In this document: positions 18,486 to 26,559 of the stretch, piece by piece
Position numbering within the stretch: position 1 is the first letter of the stretch
How the letters are laid out: every line of letters begins with the position of its first letter
NCBI RefSeq assembly: GCF_001422045.1
Contig: NZ_LMLW01000001.1
Coordinates: 442,972-506,971, forward strand
DNA length: 64,000 nucleotides
Reading direction: 5' to 3'
DNA from: Sphingomonas sp. Leaf242
GTDB taxonomy: Bacteria; Pseudomonadota; Alphaproteobacteria; Sphingomonadales; Sphingomonadaceae
Translations under genes and position numbers: made by a program
The notes under the pieces: model-generated
What the model saw: the letters and a program-made list of their open reading frames with translations, nothing else
What the model was told of the DNA's origin: nothing
The model's database searches: none

Positions 18486-18956
18486 TCAGTCGCCGACTAC
18501 CACGGGGATGCCCGACAGCGCCTTGGCGGTGCGGATGGTCAGCGACGTCTTCACGCTTGCCACGTTGGGTGCCGGTGTAAGGTGGGTCGTCAGGATTTCC
18601 TGGAAGCTCTTCAGGTCGGCGGCGACGATCTTCAGGATGAAGTCGATCTCGCCGTTGAGCATGTGGCATTCGCGAATCTCGGGAATGTCGGCGATGTGAT
18701 TCTCGAACGCGGCGAGGTCGTGCTCGGCCTGGCTGCGCAGCGAGACCATCGCGAACACCGTGATCGGAAACCCGAGCCGGCTCGCGTCGAGATCGGCGTG
18801 ATAGCCGCGGATCGCCCCGGCTTCCTCGAGTGCACGGACACGGCGCAGGCAGGGGGGCGCGGTCAAGCCGACCTGATCGGCCAGATCGACATTGGTCATC
18901 CGTCCGTCCGCCTGCAACAGCGACAGGATCTGCCGATCGATCCGGTCAAAACTCAT
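18486..18956 (-). CDS. Lrp/AsnC family transcriptional regulator
   Basis: A 156-residue regulator. The N-terminal helix-turn-helix spans LDRQILSLLQADGRMTN-type residues 5-45 (DLADQVGLTAPPCLRRVRAL is the recognition part), and the C-terminal RAM domain (about 65-150) binds an amino acid and forms octamers. ECHMLNGEIDFILKI is a typical RAM segment. Start at 18956 gives the usual MSFDRIDRQIL. It faces the histidine-kinase gene 196 bp away. The ligand cannot be told. Confidence 0.9.
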   Translation of the reverse strand: MSFDRIDRQILSLLQADGRMTNVDLADQVGLTAPPCLRRVRALEEAGAIRGYHADLDASRLGFPITVFAMVSLRSQAEHDLAAFENHIADIPEIRECHMLNGEIDFILKIVAADLKSFQEILTTHLTPAPNVASVKTSLTIRTAKALSGIPVVVGD

Positions 18957-19152
18957 TTCACGCAACTCCCGAGCAACATCGCAAACCAATTGGTTCGTTC
19001 CCCATAGCCATAAGATTGTTGCGGCGAAACGCAATTGTCCCACTATGCGACGAACCCGTCGGCGCCGGAAAATGCGGAGTTCCTTCGAAGAGTCGTGCGC
19101 GTTAAGGAATCGCAACGGCGGGCATGCTAGGTCATCCGTTCCGGGAGACAAT

Positions 19153-21075
19153 GTGCGGTTCGACGACAGCCTGAAGACGATCCTCTCTGCAGACATGGCC
19201 TCCGAATTCGGAGCGCAGTCGGCATGGCGGCAACTCGTCGACCTGATGGGCCGTGGTCGCATCCCGTGCGACGCGCCGTCGATCGCCAGGTTGCGCATGC
19301 TGCGTCCTGAAGTGCCGGTCGCGGTTCGTGCGGCCAGTGCGCGTGCGCTCGCCTTTGCCGCGCCGGATGCGTTGCTGGTCGGGTTCTTCGCCGAAGACGC
19401 GTTGGCGATCGCCGCGCCCGTGTTGCGGACCGCGAGGCTGGCGCCGGACGCGTGGCTGGCGATCCTGCCCCGGCTGACGCCCGCGGGTCGCTCGGTCCTG
19501 CGCCATCGTCGCGACCTGCCGGATGCGGTCCAGCGCGGCTTGCAGAGCTTCGGGCCGGTCGACTTCATTTTGCCCCAGCCTGAGGCCGTGCCCGATGCGG
19601 TAGCGGACGATGATCGGGCCGACGCGGTGCCCCCGCTCGACGATACAGCCGTAGCCGCTCGGGTCGCCGCAGAAACCGCGACGGTCGAGCCGGCGGCGAT
19701 TACTGCGGAAACAGCCACCGCCGAGCCCGTGGCGGCTGTCGCAGAACCAGCCACCGTGGAGCCTGCGGCTGCGGTGTTGCCGCTGCCGAGCGCGCCACTG
19801 AGCGAAACGCCGTTCATCGCGCTCGGCGATGTCGCGCGTGGACTGCCGTTCATGGCGGAGGCACTGCGTCACGCGAAGCTGGCCGAGAGCGCCCCGGCGA
19901 TCGACGACGAGCAGACTGCCGGCACCGATGTCGAGCGGTTCGAGATCTCCGATCTCGTCGCGCGGATCGAGGCGTTCAACAAGGATCGCACGGTCGAGGC
20001 GGGCGCTCCGGCGGCCGTATCCGTCGAAGTGGAGACCTTCCGGTACGAAACCGATGCGCACGGCGTGATCCGGGTGATCGAGGGCGTCGCCCGCTCGGCG
20101 CTGGTCGGCGTGTCGCTCGGCTATGCGGCGCGGCAGGGCGAGGCGCAGCTCGATGGTGCCGTGGCGGGTGCGTTCAGGCGCCGGTCGCGGTTCAGCGACG
20201 CGCGGCTCGAGGTTGGCGGGCTGTCCGACGCGTTCGGATCGTGGCGGTTGTCCGGCGTACCGGCGTTCGAGCACGCGTCCGGTCGGTTCATTGGTTTTCA
20301 CGGGACCGGACGACGGCCGCGACGCGACGAGACCGCGGAGCCGGCGCGCGCGTCTTCGCCGGTATCCGACTCGCTACGCCAGCTTGTTCACGAGCTGCGG
20401 ACGCCGACCAATGCGATTTCCGGGTTCGCCGAGCTGATCGAGACGCAGTTGCTCGGCCCCGTCTCGCCGACCTATCGCGACCGGGCGACGGCGATCCGCA
20501 CGCAGGCGAGCGATCTGCTCGCGGCGATCGACGACCTGGATATCGCCGCGCGGATCGAAGGCCATGCACTCGATCTGCGCCCCAGCGTCGTGCCGGTCCT
20601 GCCGCTGCTCGACCGCGTGGTGGCCGATCTCAAACCGCTCGCGGCGCTGCGCGGGACGAGCGTGGCAATCGTCGCACCGGCGGGCGACTGCGATATCCTC
20701 GGCGACGATCGCGCGGTCGAGCGATTGATCGGGCGGCTGATGGCGGCGCTGGTGTCGGCGGGACGGCCGGACGAGCGGCTCTGCATCGTCGTGCGACCGG
20801 TCGGGGAGACGGTCACCATCGCGTTCGACCGACCGGCCGCGCTGGCCGCGCATGCGACCGACGTCCTGCTGAGCATCGACGCCGAGCAGGAGAGCGACGA
20901 CGACGGGGCACCGTTGCTCGGCACGGGCTTCGCCCTGCGGCTCGCGCAGAATCTGGCCGTCGAGCTTGGCGGTGCGCTGACGATCGGCATGGAGAGCCTC
21001 ACGTTGCAGCTCCCCGCGTCGGAGACGCAGTCCGCCGCCGACCAGCCCGAGCGCGCGGTCGACGAGCACCGGTGA
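19153..21075 (+). CDS. Histidine-kinase-like protein with degenerate ATPase domain
   Basis: A 640-residue cytoplasmic protein. Residues 1-150 are an unnamed helical domain (FDDSLKTILSADMASEFG...), 150-215 an Ala/Glu/Thr/Pro linker with imperfect repeats (EPAAITAET, EPVAAVAEP), about 290-385 a PAS-like domain, about 405-470 a HisKA helix pair with His413 (LVHELRTPTNAISGF), then a HATPase fold. The N box (ERLIGRLMAALVSAG) lacks the usual Asn, although a G-box-like GTGFALRLAQNL remains, so kinase activity is doubtful. The GTG at 19153 with GGGAGA upstream is the likely start. Its stop overlaps the deacetylase start. Confidence 0.75.
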   Translation: MRFDDSLKTILSADMASEFGAQSAWRQLVDLMGRGRIPCDAPSIARLRMLRPEVPVAVRAASARALAFAAPDALLVGFFAEDALAIAAPVLRTARLAPDAWLAILPRLTPAGRSVLRHRRDLPDAVQRGLQSFGPVDFILPQPEAVPDAVADDDRADAVPPLDDTAVAARVAAETATVEPAAITAETATAEPVAAVAEPATVEPAAAVLPLPSAPLSETPFIALGDVARGLPFMAEALRHAKLAESAPAIDDEQTAGTDVERFEISDLVARIEAFNKDRTVEAGAPAAVSVEVETFRYETDAHGVIRVIEGVARSALVGVSLGYAARQGEAQLDGAVAGAFRRRSRFSDARLEVGGLSDAFGSWRLSGVPAFEHASGRFIGFHGTGRRPRRDETAEPARASSPVSDSLRQLVHELRTPTNAISGFAELIETQLLGPVSPTYRDRATAIRTQASDLLAAIDDLDIAARIEGHALDLRPSVVPVLPLLDRVVADLKPLAALRGTSVAIVAPAGDCDILGDDRAVERLIGRLMAALVSAGRPDERLCIVVRPVGETVTIAFDRPAALAAHATDVLLSIDAEQESDDDGAPLLGTGFALRLAQNLAVELGGALTIGMESLTLQLPASETQSAADQPERAVDEHR

Positions 21076-22067
21076 TTTCGGACCGCGCGTATCGCCCCGC
21101 GCGGCCGACGACCGCGCAACGCATCGTCTGGCCGGACTCGTTCGGGACCCGTTTCACGGTCATGGTCGATGTCGAGGAGGAGTTTGACTGGGACGCGCCG
21201 CCCGATCCTCGCAACCGCGCGACCACCGCGATGGCGGCGTTCCCCGCCGCGCATCGCCGGTTCGCCGAGCGTGGCGTCGGGCTTACCTGCATGGTCGATC
21301 ACCCGATCGCCACGGATCCCCGTTCGGTCGCGATCCTCGCGCGCGTTATCGAGGACGCGCGGTCGGAGATCGGTGCGCAGCTGCATTCGTGGGTCACGCC
21401 GCCGTTTGAGGACGGCACCGTTGACACATCGAGCTTTGCCGGCAATCTTCCCGCTGCGGTCGAGGCGGCGAAACTCGAAACGCTGACGAGGGAGATCACC
21501 GCGGCGTTCGGCGTTCGTCCTCGCGCCTATCGGGCGGGACGCTATGGCATCGGCCCGAACAGTTTCGACCTTCTGAGGCGACTGGGCTATGAGATCGATA
21601 GCTCGGTACGATCGGGATACGATTACCGCGCCAAGGGCGGCCCCGATTTCGGGATGGCGGACGCGCAGGCGTATCGCGTGCAGGGGATCGTCGAGCTGCC
21701 GTTGACGACGGTTTTCACGGGTTACGCACGGAAGGGCGGTGCGCGCCTGTTTCGGGCACTGGGGGGAATCCCCAAGGGCAGGGGAGTGTTCGCGCGTGCT
21801 GGGCTGTTGTCGCGGATCGCGCTGACGCCGGAGGACATGCCGATCGATGCCGCGCTCGAAGCGGTCGCGGTTGCGGCGGGCGAGGGGCTGCGGTTGCTCA
21901 ACCTGTCGTTCCACTCGCCGTCGCTGGTGCCGGGGCATACGCCGTATGTGCGCGACGCGGCGGACTTGAAGCGGTTTCACGGGTGGTGGACGACGATGCT
22001 CGACGAATTCGATCGCCGTGGTATCCGCAATGCGTCGCTCGATGAAATCCTGAGGGCGCTGGCCTAG
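21072..22067 (+). CDS. Polysaccharide deacetylase family protein (WalW-like)
   Basis: A 331-residue NodB-homology protein. Visible motifs: VMVDVEEEFDWD (first metal Asp and neighbours), EIGAQLHSW (histidine motif, variant), RAYRAGRYGIGPNSFDLLRRLGY, and LNLSFHSPSLVPGHTPYV, where a late His would act as catalytic acid. WalW-type proteins are linked to cell-envelope polysaccharide. There is no signal peptide. The start is GTG at 21072, sharing GTGA with the stop of the histidine-kinase-like gene, so the two are made together. Confidence 0.78.
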   Translation: MISDRAYRPARPTTAQRIVWPDSFGTRFTVMVDVEEEFDWDAPPDPRNRATTAMAAFPAAHRRFAERGVGLTCMVDHPIATDPRSVAILARVIEDARSEIGAQLHSWVTPPFEDGTVDTSSFAGNLPAAVEAAKLETLTREITAAFGVRPRAYRAGRYGIGPNSFDLLRRLGYEIDSSVRSGYDYRAKGGPDFGMADAQAYRVQGIVELPLTTVFTGYARKGGARLFRALGGIPKGRGVFARAGLLSRIALTPEDMPIDAALEAVAVAAGEGLRLLNLSFHSPSLVPGHTPYVRDAADLKRFHGWWTTMLDEFDRRGIRNASLDEILRALA

Positions 22068-22125
22068 CCAGGCGCCGGCTGCAGCGCATCGACCTGGGTC
22101 GGTTCTTCATCGCACTTCGAACGCA

Positions 22126-22236
22126 CTCCCCTCCCTGGAAGGGAGGGGCAGGGGGTGGGTCGGTTTCCGCATATTCGACCGCTTGAGGCTCAAGCTGGCC
22201 GACCCACCCCCAACCCCTCCCTTTCAGGGAGGGGAG
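22126..22236. repeat. Paired-palindrome repeat, family C copy 1
   Basis: CCCCTCCCTGGAAGGGAGGGG followed by GGGGGTGGGTCGG, and at the other end CCGACCCACCCCC with CCCTCCCTTTCAGGGAGGGG. Two hairpins plus a long-range stem of TGGGTCGG/CCGACCCA. It lies between convergent genes (deacetylase and rpsI). A second copy is at 25820-25922. Confidence 0.8.
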
Positions 22237-22306
22237 GCTGTTGCGGTTTGGGATTCGTTAGAGCTATCAACTTGGCGCGAACGTAGCTGAACGCCGAAAA
22301 CCAGAA

Positions 22307-22332
22307 AGGGCGGCCCGTTTCCGGACCGCCCT
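22307..22332 (-). terminator. Rho-independent type terminator of rplM-rpsI
   Basis: On the minus strand AGGGCGG-(T)CCG-GAAA-CGG-(G)CCGCCCT folds into a strong stem 26 nt after the rpsI stop and is followed by TTCTGGTTTTC, a broken T-run. Confidence 0.75.
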
Positions 22333-22358
22333 CTCGGTAAGCAATACTGAAAGCGAGA

Positions 22359-22916
22359 TTAGCGCTTCGAGAACTGGAAGCTGCGACGGGCCTTCGCCTT
22401 GCCGTACTTCTTGCGCTCGACGACGCGGCTGTCGCGGGTCAGGAAGCCTGCTGCCTTCACCGAGGCGCGCAGCACCGGCTCGAAGCGGGTCAGAGCCTGG
22501 CTGATGCCGTGCTTGACCGCGCCGGCCTGGCCCGAAAGGCCACCGCCCTTGACGGTGCAGACGACGTCGTACTGACCTTCGCGCTCGGTGATGCCGAACA
22601 CCTGGTTGATGACGAGGCGCAGCGTCGGACGTGCGAAATACACTTCCTGGTCACGACCGTTGATCGTGATCTTGCCGGTGCCGGGCTTGACCCAGACGCG
22701 GGCGACGGCGTCCTTACGACGGCCGGTCGCATAGGCGCGGCCCTGCTTGTCGAGAATCTGCTCGCGCAGCGGCATCGGCTCGCGGACGGGCTCGTTAGAG
22801 ACCGGCGCTGCGAGATCGCCTTCGCTGGTCGGCAGAGCCTGCTCGGCGGGGGCAGCCGGCGCGGGCTGGTTGGTCAGGCTCGCGAGATCGGCGAGCGACT
22901 GGCGGTTGTCGGACAT
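22359..22916 (-). CDS. rpsI: 30S ribosomal protein S9 with N-terminal extension
   Basis: A 185-residue S9. The core starts near residue 58 ([15 protein letters not shown]) and ends in the canonical [10 protein letters not shown], whose last residues reach the P-site tRNA. Usual length is about 130; the extra 55 N-terminal residues are Ala/Pro/Glu-rich ([17 protein letters not shown]) and likely disordered, as in related alphaproteobacteria. The ATG shares one base with the rplM stop (TAATG). Confidence 0.96.
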   Translation of the reverse strand: MSDNRQSLADLASLTNQPAPAAPAEQALPTSEGDLAAPVSNEPVREPMPLREQILDKQGRAYATGRRKDAVARVWVKPGTGKITINGRDQEVYFARPTLRLVINQVFGITEREGQYDVVCTVKGGGLSGQAGAVKHGISQALTRFEPVLRASVKAAGFLTRDSRVVERKKYGKAKARRSFQFSKR

Positions 22917-23395
22917 TATGCGCCCACCTTGTTCTTGCGGTTCATGCTGCCGATGTCGAGCACGGCAGGGTTCTGTGCCTCGTGCGGATGCTCGGTACCC
23001 TTGAAGATACGCAGGTTGCGCATCTGCTCACGACCCAGCGGGCCGCGCGGGATCATGCGCTCTACGGCCTTTTCGAGAACGCGCTCCGGGAAGCGGCCGT
23101 CGAGGACCTTGGCGGCAGTGATGCCCTTGATGCCGCCGGCGTAACCGGTGTGCTTGTAATAAATCTTCTTCGCGGCCTTGTTGCCGGTGAAGCGGATCTT
23201 GTCGGCGTTGATCACGACGACGTTGTCACCGCAATCGACATGCGGGGTGAACGACACCTTATGCTTGCCGCGCAGGACGTTGGCGATGATCGATGCGGCA
23301 CGACCGACGACGAGACCTTCCGCGTCGACGATATGCCACTGCTTCTCCACCTCAGCCGGCTTCGCCGACTTGGTGGTCTTCATGAGCGCCTTCAT
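22916..23395 (-). CDS. rplM: 50S ribosomal protein L13
   Basis: A 159-residue L13, an early-assembling protein of the large subunit. Motifs [41 protein letters not shown] and [11 protein letters not shown] are canonical. Two starts are possible, ATG 23395 or ATG 23383 (MKTTKSAK); the latter has AAGG at a good distance and gives the usual N-terminus, so the first may be too long by four residues. First gene of rplM-rpsI. Confidence 0.96.
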   Translation of the reverse strand: MKALMKTTKSAKPAEVEKQWHIVDAEGLVVGRAASIIANVLRGKHKVSFTPHVDCGDNVVVINADKIRFTGNKAAKKIYYKHTGYAGGIKGITAAKVLDGRFPERVLEKAVERMIPRGPLGREQMRNLRIFKGTEHPHEAQNPAVLDIGSMNRKNKVGA

Positions 23396-23519
23396 GGGCG
23401 TTAGACCTTCCAGATTGAATGCAAGCGCACCAAGGGGAGGCCCCGCAGCGCGAATGCCGGCCTAATGCTGAAAGGGGGGCTTCAAGTCAAGCTTTCCGCC
23501 GGTTTCCTGACGGGTATTA

Positions 23520-24587
23520 TTATACCCGCTGCTTCAGGCCCCGTTGATTCAGGCGGGGTGCGCTGCCGACTGCGTGCGCGGCGAACATCGCCGCGATCAG
23601 CAGGAGCGCGGCATTGCCCTGATGCGCGACGGCGACGTCGATCTGCACGCCGGTCATCAACGTCGCGATGCCGAGCATGATCTGGAGCGTGACGAGCCCA
23701 ACGACGAAGAACCCCGCGCTGCTGCCCGTCTTGGTCGCCTTGATCGCCAGCCAGATCAGCCCGGCAGCGGCGGCGAAGGCGAACCAGCGGTGGATGAACT
23801 GCACGACGATCGGATTGTCGACTGCGTTGCTCCAGGCGGGATTGACCATCGGTACGTCGGCGGGGAACAGCCCGCCGCCCATCAGTGGCCAGCTTGCAAA
23901 GGCATAGCCGGCGTCGAGCCCGGCGGTGAAAGCACCATAGACCAATTGCACGAACAGCAGCGCCAGCGCGAGGATCGCGACGGGTGCGAGCCGGGCAGGG
24001 GCGGCGAGCGGATTGCGGTGCAGCGCCATCAGGTCGAGCGCGGTCCACACGATCCCGGCGAGGATCGTCAGTGCGGTCAACAGGTGGACGGCGAGTCGGA
24101 TGTGGCTCACGTCGGTGCGCACCGACAGGCCGGAGGCGACCATCCACCAGCCGATCGCGCCCTGGAACGCGCCGAGCGCCAGCAGAGCCGACAGCCGCCA
24201 GCCATAGCCGACCGGGATCCGCTTGCGGACCGCGAACCAGATCAGCGGCGCGGCGAAGGCCAGACCGATCAATCGTCCCCACAGCCGGTGCAGATATTCC
24301 CAGAAGAAGATCGCCTTGAACCCGCCGAGCGTCATGTCGGCATTGAACGCGGCGTATTCGGGGATGCGCTTGTAGGCGGCGAACTCGGCCTGCCACTGCG
24401 CGTCGGTCAGTGGTGGAATGATCCCGCTGATCGGCTTCCACTCGGTGATCGACAGCCCCGACTCGGTGAGCCGGGTGATCCCACCGATGACGACCATCGC
24501 GACGATCAGCGCCGCCACCGTGTACAGCCACAGGGCGACCGCACGAGGACGGGCTTTGGTGAGAAAGGCGGCGCTGGGTTGTAGCAT
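23520..24587 (-). CDS. ctaA: Heme A synthase CtaA/COX15
   Basis: About 355 residues with eight hydrophobic helices. It oxidises the C8 methyl of heme O to make heme A for cytochrome oxidase. Markers are VIGGITRLTESGLSITEWKP, the heme-ligand region FFWEYLHRLWGR, SHIRLAVHLLTA, FIHRWFAF and VAHQGNAALLL, giving the paired histidines of both halves. The start at 24587 is the best fit to the family though its ribosome site is weak; in-frame ATGs at 24620 and beyond exist. It ends 124 bp before the rplM start, on the same strand. Confidence 0.88.
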   Translation of the reverse strand: MLQPSAAFLTKARPRAVALWLYTVAALIVAMVVIGGITRLTESGLSITEWKPISGIIPPLTDAQWQAEFAAYKRIPEYAAFNADMTLGGFKAIFFWEYLHRLWGRLIGLAFAAPLIWFAVRKRIPVGYGWRLSALLALGAFQGAIGWWMVASGLSVRTDVSHIRLAVHLLTALTILAGIVWTALDLMALHRNPLAAPARLAPVAILALALLFVQLVYGAFTAGLDAGYAFASWPLMGGGLFPADVPMVNPAWSNAVDNPIVVQFIHRWFAFAAAAGLIWLAIKATKTGSSAGFFVVGLVTLQIMLGIATLMTGVQIDVAVAHQGNAALLLIAAMFAAHAVGSAPRLNQRGLKQRV

Positions 24588-24688
24588 GGCGGTGAGATAG
24601 TGCTTCGCGCGGCGCGGCGCCATCGCTTCGTGGAATGCCATTGCTTCATGTTGCCGGACTTGGTGAGTTGGGGGCGTCAAACCCCTCT

Positions 24689-24771
24689 CCGTCATCCTGA
24701 CGAAAGTCAGGATCCAGAGCCTCGAGGGGTGCGTGCGTTACTCTGGGACCTGACTTTCGTCAGGATGACGG
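24689..24771. repeat. Paired-palindrome repeat, family B copy 1
   Basis: CCGTCATCCTGACGAAAGTCAGGATCCAG at the left and CCTGACTTTCGTCAGGATGACGG at the right: each half is a hairpin and the two halves are mirror images, with about 30 nt between. It is in the divergent gap between ctaA and the MerC-like gene, the only repeat here located between two 5' ends. Same family as 30434-30516. Confidence 0.85.
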
Positions 24772-24843
24772 ACGAGCAGTATGACGCGATCCCGGACGGT
24801 CATGCGGCCAAACCAACCCCAAAACTCTCCGCAAGAAAAATGC

Positions 24844-24859
24844 GATGTAATGTTGTATC
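24844..24859 (+). promoter_or_regulatory. Candidate Zur box upstream of the MerC-like gene
   Basis: GATGTAATGTTGTATC is an imperfect palindrome (GATnnAAnnTTnnATC) in an AT-richer patch 32 bp before the MerC-like ATG. Its TGTAATGTTGTA core resembles alphaproteobacterial Zur operators. With zur itself second in the same unit, autoregulation by zinc would make sense. Based on eye comparison only. Confidence 0.4.
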
Positions 24860-24890
24860 CTTTCGTTGAGCCATCTATATCCGGGACACG

Positions 24891-25274
24891 ATGACTCCCT
24901 CCGCCACGCATACCCACCGTTTCGCCGGTCTCGATCGCTACGCGATCGGGCTGTCGGGGCTGTGCATGGTGCATTGCCTGGCGACGTCGGTACTGGTCGC
25001 GTTGATGTCGACCGCGGGCGGGTTCCTGCTCGACCCGATCTTCCACGAAGTCGGCCTGACGATCGCGATCGGCCTCGGCGCGCTCGCACTAGGCCGCGGC
25101 GTGCTCAATCACGGCTATATGATGCCCGCCGCGATGGGCGCGCTTGGGCTCGGCATCATGGCGGGCGCGATGACGCTGCCGCACGACAGCGGCGGCGGCG
25201 AGACCTTGTGGACGATCGTCGGGGTCGGCCTGCTCGCGTTCGGCCACGATCTCAACCGTCGCGCCGAAAGCTGA
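24891..25274 (+). CDS. MerC-domain membrane protein
   Basis: A 127-residue protein with four hydrophobic helices. The MerC-type motif LSGLCMVHCLATS has the Cys-x-x-His-Cys arrangement in the first helix, and a further His-rich head (THTHRF) lies before it. MerC carries Hg2+ inward in mercury operons, but no merA or merR is near; next to zur, transport or sensing of zinc is more likely. It starts the pair with zur, 41 bp apart. Confidence 0.75.
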   Translation: MTPSATHTHRFAGLDRYAIGLSGLCMVHCLATSVLVALMSTAGGFLLDPIFHEVGLTIAIGLGALALGRGVLNHGYMMPAAMGALGLGIMAGAMTLPHDSGGGETLWTIVGVGLLAFGHDLNRRAES

Positions 25275-25315
25275 GCGGGTTGCTGGAACCCTTCCGGCAT
25301 CCTACTTCACCCAGC

Positions 25316-25783
25316 ATGGCGCACGCTCACACCCACACCGAACCGCAGGGCGCCGATCTCACCGTCGCGGCGCAGACGACGCTCGAAAAGGCCGGTGAGC
25401 AATGGACGACGATGCGGGCGAGCGTGTTCGCTGCGCTGGCCAGCTTCGAGAAGCCCGCCTCGGCCTATGATATCGCCGAAGCCGTCTCGAAAGCCGAAGG
25501 ACGCCGGGTCGCGGCGAACAGCGTGTACCGCATCCTCGATCTGTTCGTTGGCGCGAACCTCGCGCGGCGGGTCGAAAGCGCCAACGCCTATGTCGCCAAT
25601 GCGCATCCCGATTGCCTGCACGACTGCATCTTCCTGGTCTGCGACTCGTGTGGCCAGACCACGCATCTCGATAACGACACGATCACCAAGGGTGTGCGGA
25701 ACGCGGCTGAGGCGGCGGGCTTCTCCCCGGTGAGGCCCGTGATCGAAGTCCGCGGGCGATGTGCGGACTGCGAGGCGAAGTAG
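25316..25783 (+). CDS. zur: Fur-family zinc uptake regulator
   Basis: A 155-residue Fur-like repressor. The winged helix covers about residues 30-95 (SVYRILDLFVGANLARRV is the recognition part). The structural zinc site uses CDSCGQ and the C-terminal CADCEAK, and the sensing region includes NAHPDCLHDCIFLV. The His-rich start (MAHAHTHTEP) is common in Zur. It represses zinc importers when zinc is replete. Context with the MerC-like gene supports Zur rather than Fur or PerR. Confidence 0.85.
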   Translation: MAHAHTHTEPQGADLTVAAQTTLEKAGEQWTTMRASVFAALASFEKPASAYDIAEAVSKAEGRRVAANSVYRILDLFVGANLARRVESANAYVANAHPDCLHDCIFLVCDSCGQTTHLDNDTITKGVRNAAEAAGFSPVRPVIEVRGRCADCEAK

Positions 25784-25819
25784 AAGCTTACCCTGCACGC
25801 GCAATCTCATGATTGAGCC

Positions 25820-25922
25820 GTCCCTCCCTGGAAGGGAGGGGTAGGGGTGGGTCGGCTAGTTTTGGCCAGTACCGCCTGATACGGAAGCCGACCCACCCCC
25901 GGCCCCTCCCTTCCAGGGGGGG
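25820..25922. repeat. Paired-palindrome repeat, family C copy 2
   Basis: CCCTCCCTGGAAGGGAGGGG then GGGGTGGGTCGGC, and the mirrored CCGACCCACCCCC with CCCTCCCTTCCAGGGGGGG. It fills the gap between the convergent zur and GNAT genes. The central 30 nt resemble copy 1 on the opposite strand only in part. Confidence 0.8.
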
Positions 25923-25937
25923 CAGAAGGGAAAGCTT

Positions 25938-26467
25938 TTACCTTAGATCCTTCCCCATCCGGATCATCGGCACCGGGACCTCGCCCGGCGTCTCGATCCG
26001 CTCGATCGGCAGATACCCGCAGGCCCGGTACAGTGGCTCCCCGGCCAGCGTCGCCATCATTTCCGCGCGCGCAAACCCAGCCTCTCGCGCGGCAGTTTCG
26101 CAGACCGACAACACCAATCGTCCGACGCCCCGCCGCGTAAAGTCTGGGTCGGTATACATCGCGCGTATCCGCGCCGCGTCGCGCGCCGGATCGAGCAGCG
26201 CCGCGTCCCGCAACGCTGTGCTGTGATCGCCCCCATACAGCGTTGCCCGCCGGCTCCACCCGCCACACCCGGCCAGCTGACCGTCCGTCTCGACGAGCAG
26301 GTACGTCCCATCCGCGATCAACTGCGTGTCCAGTCCCATCACAGCGCGGCTCGCCACGACCTGCGCCGCGTGAGAAAATCGCTTTGTAAGGCACCGATCG
26401 CGCGCCCCATAAGTGCCGAGATCGCCGGAATGTCCGTCACGTCGGCAACACGGTGCGTAAAGTTCAT
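25938..26467 (-). pseudogene. GNAT acetyltransferase interrupted by a frameshift
   Basis: Two overlapping frames make up one GNAT protein. From ATG 26467 the frame reads MNFTHRVADVTDIPAISALM...LQSDF, a proper GNAT start, then fails after GATTTTCTC (26380-26372) and stops by 26339. The remaining frame resumes at once with SHAAQVVASRAVMGLDTQL and goes on through GCGGWSRRATLYGG, TRRGVGRLVLSVCE (acetyl-CoA loop) and ACGYLPIER to a normal end. Restoring one T to the TTTT run would give a continuous protein of about 175 residues (DFSHAAQV). Either a recent disabling deletion, a phase-variable run or a sequencing error. Confidence 0.75.
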
Positions 26468-26559
26468 AAGCGTGCACTTCCCAAGCGATTTCAGTGCGAA
26501 TGCTACGCCATGATACGGTAACAATCGACACGATACGCGCACTGCATTAAGCCGGTACG

